Origin: Mariniphaga sp. | Lineage (GTDB): Bacteria; Bacteroidota; Bacteroidia; Bacteroidales; Prolixibacteraceae | Direction of reading: 5' to 3' | DNA: 8,676 nucleotides | Assembly (NCBI GenBank): GCA_013203525.1 | Contig: JABMQB010000708.1 | Location: 1-8,676, forward strand | Shown: positions 1 through 6,278 of the stretch, in pieces | How the letters are laid out: each line of letters begins with the position of its first letter | Numbering within the stretch: position 1 is the first letter of the stretch | Notes under the pieces: model-generated | What the model saw: the letters and a program-made list of their open reading frames with translations, nothing else | Told to the model about the DNA's origin: nothing | Databases searched by the model: none | Translations under genes and position numbers: made by a program

Positions 1-990
1 GTTTGGATCGGCAAGATACGAATCACTCCGGGCAACAACCACTAAATCGAAATCAGGTACGATAAAAATAAACTGCCCTCCGTAATCATTTGCAAAATAA
101 AGATGGTGTCCTTGATAATTTCCGATCCACCAAAAATAACCATACTCAGAGCCATAAGGAATTACATTGTTGGTATTATAATGTGGAAAATGCGATTCAT
201 TAACCCACGATTCTGACACAATTTGTTGTCCGTTGTAACTTCCCTTATTTAAATAGAGAAGTCCAATTTTAAGCATATCGGGTGGTGATAATAATAACAT
301 TGCACCACCATAGTTAAATCCTTGATAATCGGCATACCATATTCGATTTGTTATTCCAAGTGGCTGAAAAAAGTGAGCCTCCCCAAATTCATCAAGGGAA
401 AGCCCTGTGGCTTCATATATAATTGCAGATAATAATTGGCACGCTGCAGTATTGTACGTAAATATTTCACCTGGTTCGTGGCTCATTGGCATTTTAAGCA
501 CATATTTTATATTGTTTTCAGCAGACGCCCATGGATTAAAATACTGGACGAAATCAGTCATCTCATCCCATTCAAAACCACCTGACATAGTTAGCAGGTT
601 TTTTATAGTAATTGATGCTATCGAAGGATTTAAAGAATCAACATATTCTGATAAATAGTTTCCTACGGTTTCATTTAAGTCAAGAAAATCTTTTTCAATT
701 GCAATACCAATAAGAATTGATACAATACTTTTAGTTACAGACTGGACATGGTACAATGAATCAGGTCCATCGTTAACAAAATATTCTTCAATAACTGTAT
801 CGCCATTTCGGTTTATTATCAGGCTTTTTATTCCACCATCCAATTTAGCTTTTTCAACTGCCGAAATAAGTAATTCCTCGTTAATCCCATTAATTTCAGC
901 TAAGGGATACAGGCTGGGAATATTATTTTGGTTTTCACATGAAAATAGTATTAACAGTGATATTAATACTATTGATAAATGCCGCTTCAT
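1..990 (-). CDS. Serine hydrolase of the beta-lactamase/penicillin-binding fold, lipoprotein (3' end beyond window)
   Basis: The first 330 codons of a minus-strand gene, open from the ATG at 988-990 to the window edge. The protein starts with a short lipoprotein signal: a hydrophobic stretch at residues 5-16 and lipobox LFSC with Cys18, so it is probably a lipid-anchored envelope protein. HVQSVTKS carries the catalytic S84-x-x-K87 of the class C beta-lactamase/esterase (Pfam Beta-lactamase, PF00144) family. FTYNTAACQLLSAI (residues 177-190) matches the second motif, in the Y-N-T/S form common in the 6-aminohexanoate-hydrolase-like branch. YGGQFIFIVPDFDLVVVA (303-320) is the third, C-terminal strand region, with YGG in place of the classical KTG. 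Family members are peptidases, esterases or amidases; the substrate cannot be inferred. Only a short C-terminal tail should be missing. It is separated by 105 bp and a probable terminator from the gene upstream, so it is probably transcribed alone, but I find no convincing promoter. Confidence 0.9.
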   Translation of the reverse strand, partial: MKRHLSIVLISLLILFSCENQNNIPSLYPLAEINGINEELLISAVEKAKLDGGIKSLIINRNGDTVIEEYFVNDGPDSLYHVQSVTKSIVSILIGIAIEKDFLDLNETVGNYLSEYVDSLNPSIASITIKNLLTMSGGFEWDEMTDFVQYFNPWASAENNIKYVLKMPMSHEPGEIFTYNTAACQLLSAIIYEATGLSLDEFGEAHFFQPLGITNRIWYADYQGFNYGGAMLLLSPPDMLKIGLLYLNKGSYNGQQIVSESWVNESHFPHYNTNNVIPYGSEYGYFWWIGNYQGHHLYFANDYGGQFIFIVPDFDLVVVARSDSYLADPN

Positions 991-1045
991 AAGTTTTTTT
1001 TAATAAGTCGTGAGTATGGTTTTGATATTACAAGTTATTATAAAC

Positions 1046-1077
1046 AACAACAGGATTGCAATTGCAATCCTGTTGTT
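1046..1077 (-). terminator. Perfect 32-bp palindrome, probable Rho-independent terminator
   Basis: The two halves are exact reverse complements. As RNA they can form a 14-bp stem closed by an AATT loop, with GGATTGC pairing to GCAATCC in the core. It begins 18 bp downstream of the stop codon of the secreted protein and is followed on the minus strand by a T/A-rich stretch (TTTATAATAA). Position and shape fit a terminator for that gene. The U-tract is poor, so a protein-binding palindrome upstream of the serine hydrolase is an alternative. Confidence 0.65.
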
Positions 1078-1095
1078 AAATATTGTAATTTTTTA

Positions 1096-1659
1096 TTAGT
1101 CTACGTCGGTTATTGTATAAGTTACTGTTACCGATGGATTAGTTTCAACCAGTAAGCCGTAGTTTGCTGCTCCTGTTAAATCAAGCTGGTAAGTAAGGTT
1201 ATGTCCGTTACTTGCACCATTTCCTGTCCAACAACTTTCAATTCCTGAAATAATTGTTTGAGCAGTTCCTGAAAGTGTAATCTGGCTTGAAGGAGATCCT
1301 TTTGTACCATTTCCTGTTGCTGAAGCAGAACCTGTAGTAACTTTAAGTTCTAATCCAGATGGAATAGTCCCAGTTGTTATTGATGCAGAAACCGTACGTG
1401 TACTTCCAGAAGCTACAATTGATGAGTAGTTTATCCAAACATTATTGTTAGTTGCTGTTGAAAAATCAAATGGATTTCCCGCTTCAGCCGGAGGTGTTGG
1501 CTCAAGTGTAAAAGAAGAAGTACCTTCAAGATCCAATAAAGCTACTTGTGGGATACTTATTGAAACACTGTGCGATCCTTCATTTGTGTCTGCTTGTGCA
1601 ATTACGTTAACTGATGCAGCTAAAATTGCGAATACTGTAATTAATACTGTTTTTTTCAT
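1096..1659 (-). CDS. Small secreted Ser/Thr/Gly-rich beta protein, unknown function
   Basis: A 187-residue protein I do not recognise at family level. It begins with a clear Sec signal peptide (MKK, hydrophobic residues 4-20, likely cleavage after VIAQA near residue 23), so the mature protein is about 164 residues. The mature part is acidic, rich in Ser, Thr, Gly and Asn, and low in Lys and Arg. Alternating polar/hydrophobic segments (SVSISIPQVALLDLEG at 32-46, TYQLDL, SVTVTYTITD at 176-185) predict an all-beta, immunoglobulin-like sandwich. The overall look, with a beta strand at each end and a single Cys143, recalls small fimbrial or surface-structure subunits and DUF4402-like proteins, but this is a resemblance only. 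There is no C-terminal type IX secretion sorting domain, lipobox or LPXTG signal. It stands alone between a terminator-like palindrome and an upstream region with a sigma-54-type promoter, suggesting conditional, possibly strong, expression. The ATG at 1657-1659 is fixed by the signal peptide. Confidence 0.85.
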   Translation of the reverse strand: MKKTVLITVFAILAASVNVIAQADTNEGSHSVSISIPQVALLDLEGTSSFTLEPTPPAEAGNPFDFSTATNNNVWINYSSIVASGSTRTVSASITTGTIPSGLELKVTTGSASATGNGTKGSPSSQITLSGTAQTIISGIESCWTGNGASNGHNLTYQLDLTGAANYGLLVETNPSVTVTYTITDVD

Positions 1660-1735
1660 TTTTGTTTTATGTTAAAAGTTTGTTTTTAATTATCAACCTT
1701 CAAGCGTCCAAACTATCATGTTGCGAAAATACTAT

Positions 1736-1751
1736 AGCAAACCAGATGCCA
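1736..1751 (-). promoter_or_regulatory. Candidate sigma-54 (-24/-12) promoter for the secreted protein
   Basis: The minus strand reads TGGCATCTGGTTTGCT. This matches the RpoN consensus TGGCAC-N5-TTGCT at every defined position but one (T for C), with the diagnostic GG-N10-GC spacing intact. The predicted start of transcription is near 1725, giving a leader of about 65 nt before the ATG at 1659. No good TTTG/TAnnTTTG housekeeping promoter is seen in the same gap. The call rests on motif match and position only. Confidence 0.55.
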
Positions 1752-1799
1752 TGGAAATTTAATCAAATGAATTACAGCAGTTTATGATTTTTTACTTTT

Positions 1800-1841
1800 G
1801 GGAATCATTCCCAGAATGGGACAAGTTTCCAGATATGGAAA
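1800..1841. promoter_or_regulatory. Cluster of dyad-symmetric sites, possible enhancer (activator) binding region
   Basis: Three inverted repeats are packed together: GGGAATcATTCCC (1800-1812), the overlapping TCCCAgaaTGGGA (1809-1821), and TTTCCAgataTGGAAA (1826-1841). They lie about 75-115 bp upstream of the predicted sigma-54 start site, the usual distance for bacterial enhancer-binding proteins. The last two share a TYCCAGA...ATGGRA pattern, and a related CCAGATgccATGGAAA occurs again at 1742-1757 over the promoter. The binding protein is unknown. None is followed by a T-tract on the minus strand, which argues against a terminator. Confidence 0.45.
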
Positions 1842-1897
1842 ATAAAATGGAATTATAATCAAAGGATTTTTAGTTAGTATGAATACAAAAAGATGGC

Positions 1898-1913
1898 TTT
1901 TTAAGCTTAAAAA
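1898..1913 (-). terminator. Weak AT-rich hairpin after the M1 peptidase gene
   Basis: A 16-bp perfect palindrome centred on AAGCTT lies about 20 bp past the stop of the peptidase gene and is followed on the minus strand by GCCATCTTTTTG. The stem is almost wholly A/T, so it is at best a weak terminator. The palindrome is also flanked by direct copies of AGATGG. Confidence 0.3.
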
Positions 1914-1931
1914 AGATGGTATATTTTCTAG

Positions 1932-3530
1932 TTATTCTTCAAATAATAATTTACATTCCGGATCTAATTTTATTTGGAAACTGTTAATTGTCCCTCTAAT
2001 ACCAAGTGATATAGATTTAGAGTTCATTAAAGATTTCACTTTCTTACTTTTTCTTTTTCCTTTTAAAATTTCAATTTCCAGGGGGAAATGAAAGATTTTT
2101 TCATTCTGAACCTGTTTGATTGTAATTTCAGTAATTCGGTTGTTTTTTTGAGTTTGTATTATTTCTAATTCCGGATGGCCAGAGTAATATAACCATTGTG
2201 AAAAAAAATCGTCAAGGCCTTTTTTATACACTTGTTCCATCGATTTTTGAAAATCTGAGGTCATGGCTGTGGAATCTTTAAATGTTTCATAATAGTGGGT
2301 AAGGCCTTTCCAGAATTTACGATCGCCTACTTTTGCCCGGAGCATATGTAAAATCCAGGAAGCTTTCTGATAAGAATTTGTATTTAGTAATTTTATATAA
2401 TTTGTAATTGTAGTATCGATTATCGGTGCATTATTCTTTTTTGTGTATTCAATAACATTTTCTCTGTCAACTTTCATTTGCTGTATAAAACTGTCTTTTC
2501 CATATCTATATTCTTTATACAGGTTGGTAAGGTAAGTTGCAAATCCTTCACTTAACCACAGGTGGTGCCAGTTTTCTTCGGTAGCCGAATTACCAAACCA
2601 CTGATGCGCAATTTCATGCGCAAAAAGCCTTTCATTCTCAGCTTTTCCATTAACTGTTCTTTCGTTATAAAATATACATCCTGCATTTTCCATTCCACCG
2701 TAGCGGGTTTTTGATTGAACATTTGCAAGTTTTTCATAAGGATACGATCCAATTTTCTCAGAATAGAATTTTAACGGTCCCATTGCAACCGAATAATCTT
2801 TAAAGCCAGTTTCTTTATTTTGGCTGAAAACCCAGGATGATACCGGAATTTAATTATAATTTCCTTCTTGTTTTACAGCAAAGTCTGCAATTCCAATTAC
2901 CATAACTTTTGTTGAAATCGGGACTGATTCTTTCCAATAAGTAAACTTATATCCATTATTTAAATTTGATTCTTCAATTTTAATTCCATTTGATACAACC
3001 TGATAATGCTCTGGTGCTGTAACTAAAAATTCAACGGTAGCTTTATCCGATGGATGATCCACAGTTGGAATCCAGTATTGAGCCCGGTCTGGCCAGTTAT
3101 CGGCAAAAAATGTGCGGTCACCAAATTTATTCTTCGATATAATTAATCCATCATTGGGAATCCCATGATAAGATATTTTTATTTCGTGAAATTCTCCAGA
3201 AATAATTTTCTGTTTGGGATGAATAATCAAACGATTTTCTTTTGATATGAATTTAATTGGAACGCCATCAAAAAGCAATTCATTTACTTGCATCCCTCTT
3301 TCAGATGAATCTGTTTTTATATCAAAATCTAAATAAAATTCATCTGTTTCTTTTTTAAAACTGATCAGTATTGTTGCATTTCCTAAAATAATATCTGTTG
3401 AATCATTAACCATTATTTCAAATTTGTAATACTTTACATCGATTTCATTAAAACGGGGTAAATGATTTTGAGATTTAGAAAACTGAAAACATAACAGCAA
3501 TATTATGCTTAAAAATAGATAGCGAAACAT
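1932..3530 (-). pseudogene. M1-family zinc aminopeptidase, interrupted by one in-frame TAA
   Basis: From the ATG at 3528-3530 the reading frame encodes a 532-residue M1 (gluzincin) metallopeptidase, apart from a TAA stop at 2850-2852 (codon 227). The frame continues uninterrupted after it with IPVSSWVFSQN, a stretch expected in this family, so nothing is shifted or deleted. Residues 1-20 form a signal peptide (MFRYLFLSIILLLCFQFSKS). An earlier GTG at 3561-3563 would put 11 polar residues before the signal and is less likely. The N-terminal beta domain is followed by the exopeptidase motif GGMEN (278-282), the zinc site HEIAH (305-309) with third ligand Glu328 exactly 18 residues on (HExxH-x18-E), and Tyr387 in SYQKASW as the probable transition-state tyrosine. 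All catalytic residues lie after the stop. It would act in the periplasm on peptide N-termini. It is the last gene of the rarA-kdsA-Dabb cluster, 42 bp after the Dabb gene. A recent nonsense mutation or a base-call error are both possible; the otherwise perfect frame favours something very recent. Confidence 0.88.
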
Positions 3531-3572
3531 AGGAGATTTTATACAACCAGTTGAATTATTCACATATAGTTC

Positions 3573-3983
3573 TTAACCTAAAGTATCGTATACAATTACT
3601 TTTTCCCATAACATAGAATTTTGCTCAATAAATTTAAGATGCAGTGGGTGTTCCTGATAAATATCGTGTGCTTCCTGATCTTTAAACATTACCATATAAG
3701 AATAGGAATATGAATTATCAACCACATCGCGGCTTTCAGTCGATGCAGGAACTCCAATATGGCTAAGTTGAATAGTTTCGATTTTTAAAAGTTGTTCAAG
3801 CCCTTTCTCAAATTGAGCACGTGCCTTTTCATTTTTAGGTTCTTTTAACCAGAAAAAAACATGATGCATTAGTCCTCCGCTTAATTTAATTTCTGCTGCC
3901 GAAGTTTTTTTTGAAAATGGGAGAAGACTGGTTATTGCTATACCGGCGGTAATTTTTTTTAGAAATGCCCTGCGTTGATTCAT
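3573..3983 (-). CDS. Tat-exported Dabb-domain (stress-responsive A/B barrel) protein
   Basis: A 136-residue protein with a twin-arginine signal: NQRRAFLKK (residues 2-10), a hydrophobic core ITAGIAITSLLPF, and probable cleavage around residues 29-30. The mature part is a single Dabb domain (ferredoxin-like alpha+beta barrel, PF07876). It opens with LMHHVFFWLKEP (38-49), continues with HIGVPA (75-80), and has the strand-helix YSYSYMVMFKDQEAHDIYQ (92-110) followed by HPLH (112-115). Dabb proteins are usually dimeric and of mostly unknown function; no enzyme activity can be assigned. The Tat signal implies a folded protein in the periplasm. The ATG lies 1 nt after the stop of kdsA, so translation is probably coupled. 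It ends 42 bp before the M1 peptidase start. Confidence 0.88.
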   Translation of the reverse strand: MNQRRAFLKKITAGIAITSLLPFSKKTSAAEIKLSGGLMHHVFFWLKEPKNEKARAQFEKGLEQLLKIETIQLSHIGVPASTESRDVVDNSYSYSYMVMFKDQEAHDIYQEHPLHLKFIEQNSMLWEKVIVYDTLG

Positions 3984-3984
3984 C

Positions 3985-4803
3985 TTAAAAATTATTTATG
4001 GTTTGTTTAATTTGAACAAGTTTCAGAAGAAGAGGTTCAAGTAATTCTAATCGAAGCATATTAGCTCCATCTGATTTTGCTGTTTCTGGTGTTGGGTGGG
4101 TTTCAACAAAAATTCCATCAACACTGGCGGCTATTCCTGCACGTGAGATAGTTTCAATTAATTCAGGTTTGCCACCGGTAACTCCTGAAGCCTGGTTTGG
4201 TTGCTGTAAAGAGTGGGTAATATCCAGGATAACGGGAACTCCTAACTTTTGCATTTCGGGAATGCCACGGTAATCGACTATTAAATCCTGGTATCCAAAA
4301 GAAGTGCCCCGTTCGGTAAGTAATATTTTATCATTCCCACTTTCGATTACTTTATTAACTGCAAACTTCATTGCCTCTGCCGAAAGGAACTGCCCTTTTT
4401 TGATGTTTACGGTTTTACCGGTTTTTGCTGCAGCAATTAAAAGATCTGTTTGCCTACATAAAAATGCCGGAATCTGAAGTACATCTACATACTCTGCAGC
4501 AAGAACAGCTTCCTCAGCTAAATGAACATCGGTAACTGTGGGGATTTGAAAAGTATCGCCTATTTTTTTTAGAATATTTAATGCCTTTTTATCGCCAATT
4601 CCTGTAAATGAATTGAGCTTGGAACGGTTTGCTTTCCGGTATGATCCTTTAAAAACAAAAGGAAGTTTTAGTTTTTCAGAAATTTTTAATATCACTTCTG
4701 CAATTTCCATTGCCATTTGCTCACCTTCAATAACACAAGGCCCGGCCATTAAAAGGAATAAATCCGAATCAGGGTATTTTATATTGTTAATATTTGGTAT
4801 CAT
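3985..4803 (-). CDS. kdsA: 3-deoxy-D-manno-octulosonate 8-phosphate synthase, metal-dependent type
   Basis: Condenses phosphoenolpyruvate with arabinose 5-phosphate to Kdo-8-phosphate, the entry step to the Kdo of lipopolysaccharide; cytoplasmic TIM-barrel enzyme. Family hallmarks are LLMAGPCVIEG, FKGSYRKANRSK, PTVTDVH, VLQIPAFLCRQTDL, NIKKGQF, TERGTSFGY and DITHSLQQP. Counting from the ATG at 4801-4803, Cys23, His197, Glu234 and Asp245 fall at the spacing of the four metal ligands known in the Aquifex enzyme (Cys11, His185, Glu222, Asp233). This places it in the metal-dependent class, not the Asn-bearing E. coli type. The chosen start gives 272 residues, normal for the family. An ATG five codons upstream (4816-4818) is also open, but its MQLKN is encoded by a heptanucleotide repeat and is probably not translated. 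The gene follows rarA by under 100 bp and precedes the Dabb gene by 1 nt, so it is probably part of one operon. Confidence 0.95.
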   Translation of the reverse strand: MIPNINNIKYPDSDLFLLMAGPCVIEGEQMAMEIAEVILKISEKLKLPFVFKGSYRKANRSKLNSFTGIGDKKALNILKKIGDTFQIPTVTDVHLAEEAVLAAEYVDVLQIPAFLCRQTDLLIAAAKTGKTVNIKKGQFLSAEAMKFAVNKVIESGNDKILLTERGTSFGYQDLIVDYRGIPEMQKLGVPVILDITHSLQQPNQASGVTGGKPELIETISRAGIAASVDGIFVETHPTPETAKSDGANMLRLELLEPLLLKLVQIKQTINNF

Positions 4804-4809
4804 GTTTTT

Positions 4810-4844
4810 AAGTTGCAAGTAATAAGTTTTAAGTTACAAGTTTC
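4810..4844. repeat. Five-copy heptanucleotide tandem repeat (AAGTTNC-type)
   Basis: Five successive 7-mers on the plus strand each start with AAGT: AAGTTGC, AAGTAAT, AAGTTTT, AAGTTAC, AAGTTTC. They occupy the rarA-kdsA spacer just upstream of the preferred kdsA start, where a ribosome would bind. The period is exactly 7, and the copies are diverged. The effect on kdsA translation is unknown. Confidence 0.65.
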
Positions 4845-4895
4845 CGGAATATTTATTGGCATTAAAAATAACTAATCCAATTTAACCTTAATCTT

Positions 4896-6185
4896 TTATC
4901 CTTTATCATTTAAATATTTTTCCCCCCACCATGTTTTTAAGCGCTCCAGAATATTTTTTTCCTGAACGTTGTTTTGTGGAAAATAGAATTGTTTATCCTT
5001 TATTTTTTCAGGTAAAAAATCCTGGTCAACAAAATTTCCTTCATACGAATGTGCGTATTTATAATCTTTCCCATAACCTAATTCTTTCATTAGTTTGGTT
5101 GGGGCATTTCTGATATGAAGAGGAACAGCAAGGTTCCCGGATTCCTGAACCACACTTTGAGCATCTTTAATAGCTTCATATGCCGAATTACTTTTCGGTG
5201 AAGTTGCAAGGTAAATAGTACATTCCGAAAGTATGATCCTTGATTCAGGCATACCAATTTGGTGAACGGCATCGAAAGTGCTTTGAGCTAAAAGCAAGGC
5301 ATTTGGATTAGCTAAACCTACATCTTCAGAAGCCAGGATAACTAATCTTCGGGCAATAAATTTGACATCTTCGCCTCCTTCAATCATTCTTGCCAGCCAG
5401 TAAACTGCTGCATCGGGATCGCCACCACGTATACTTTTAATAAATGCCGAAATGATATCGTAATGCATTTCTCCATTTTTATCGTAAAGTGCCAGATTTC
5501 GTTGAAGACGCTCAGTTACTTTTTTATTGGTAATAATTGTTTTATCCGATTCCTCGGCATTAACAACCAGTTCAAGTACATTAAGGAGTTTTCTGGCATC
5601 TCCTCCTGAGTATCGTAACATCGATTCATTTTCTCTAACAATAATTTTTTTTGTTTTAAGAAATGGGTCATTTTTAATTGCCAGTTTAATAATTTTTTCA
5701 AGCCCTTCTCTTTCGAGATGTTTCAACACGTATACCTGACAGCGGGATAGGAGTGGAGATATTACTTCAAAAGATGGGTTTTCGGTGGTTGCACCAATCA
5801 GTGTAATAACTCCTTGTTCAACGGCTCCCAGCAACGAATCTTGCTGTGATTTACTAAAACGATGGATTTCATCGATAAAAAGAATAGGATTTGGTCGGTT
5901 GAAAAACTGTTGTTTTTTTGCCTTATCTATAGCTTCGCGTACATCCTTAACTCCTGAATTTACTGCACTAAGTATATAAAACGGACGATCGAGTGTATTA
6001 GCTATAATTTTTGCCAGTGTTGTTTTTCCAACTCCGGGCGGCCCCCATAAAATGAGTGATGAAATATTATTCGATTCAATCATCCTTCGGAGCACAGCCC
6101 CCTTACCAACCAGGTGTTCCTGCCCTATATAATCATCCAGGGTGTGAGGTCGCAAACGTTCGGCAAGTGGTTGGTTTGTACTCAT
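4896..6185 (-). CDS. rarA: Replication-associated recombination protein A, AAA+ ATPase
   Basis: A 429-residue clamp-loader-like AAA+ ATPase of the RarA/MgsA (Mgs1/WRNIP1) family, which acts at stalled replication forks, binds SSB and DNA ends, and forms tetramers. Visible parts are the N-terminal PLAERLRPHTLDDYIGQEHL (residues 6-25), Walker A GPPGVGKTT (48-56), Walker B ILFIDEIHRF (101-110), sensor 1 GATTENPSFEV (131-141) and an arginine-finger SRCQ (Arg148). Further on come the sensor 2 helix SGGDARKLLN and the C-terminal tetramerisation region with RGGDPDAAVYWLARMIEGGED and RLVILASEDVGLANP. Length is normal and nothing key is missing. A good Bacteroidota promoter lies 39-71 bp upstream. It appears to be the first gene of a cluster with kdsA, the Dabb gene and the peptidase, although the 92-bp gap before kdsA could allow separate expression. 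Confidence 0.97.
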   Translation of the reverse strand: MSTNQPLAERLRPHTLDDYIGQEHLVGKGAVLRRMIESNNISSLILWGPPGVGKTTLAKIIANTLDRPFYILSAVNSGVKDVREAIDKAKKQQFFNRPNPILFIDEIHRFSKSQQDSLLGAVEQGVITLIGATTENPSFEVISPLLSRCQVYVLKHLEREGLEKIIKLAIKNDPFLKTKKIIVRENESMLRYSGGDARKLLNVLELVVNAEESDKTIITNKKVTERLQRNLALYDKNGEMHYDIISAFIKSIRGGDPDAAVYWLARMIEGGEDVKFIARRLVILASEDVGLANPNALLLAQSTFDAVHQIGMPESRIILSECTIYLATSPKSNSAYEAIKDAQSVVQESGNLAVPLHIRNAPTKLMKELGYGKDYKYAHSYEGNFVDQDFLPEKIKDKQFYFPQNNVQEKNILERLKTWWGEKYLNDKG

Positions 6186-6223
6186 AATAATTCAGGCTTG
6201 TTTAAAATAAAAAGTGCCAGTTT

Positions 6224-6256
6224 CAAAATTAAAATAAATAACTAAGTAACTGCAAA
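6224..6256 (-). promoter_or_regulatory. Bacteroidota-type promoter (TTTG - 21 bp - TAATTTTG) for rarA
   Basis: On the minus strand TTTG (6256-6253) is followed after 21 bp by TAATTTTG (6231-6224). This is an exact match to the -33 TTTG and -7 TAnnTTTG elements of the Bacteroidota primary sigma factor, with acceptable spacing. Transcription would begin near 6218, leaving a leader of roughly 30 nt before the rarA ATG at 6185. It also probably drives kdsA and the genes beyond. Confidence 0.6.
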
Positions 6257-6278
6257 AAATAAACGTACGAAAATCTGA

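Noticed and set aside
1445..1675. Plus-strand open frame of 76 codons opposite the secreted protein
   Set aside because: It is antisense to a gene with a clear signal peptide and has no family features. The same holds for the other short plus-strand frames at 407-658, 4613-4822, 5527-5979 and 7193-7909.
1724..1731. TATTTTCG on the minus strand as a housekeeping -7 element for the secreted protein
   Set aside because: One mismatch to TAnnTTTG and no TTTG at suitable spacing; the overlapping sigma-54-type motif is a much better match.
2850..2852. Programmed stop-codon recoding (selenocysteine or pyrrolysine) in the M1 peptidase
   Set aside because: The stop is TAA, not TGA or TAG, there is no obvious adjacent hairpin, and the site is not a catalytic position.
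1932..3563. Two separate genes, an N-terminal domain protein and a separate catalytic protein
   Set aside because: Both parts share one frame, and the sequence between them is recognisable peptidase sequence, so they are one gene with an internal stop.
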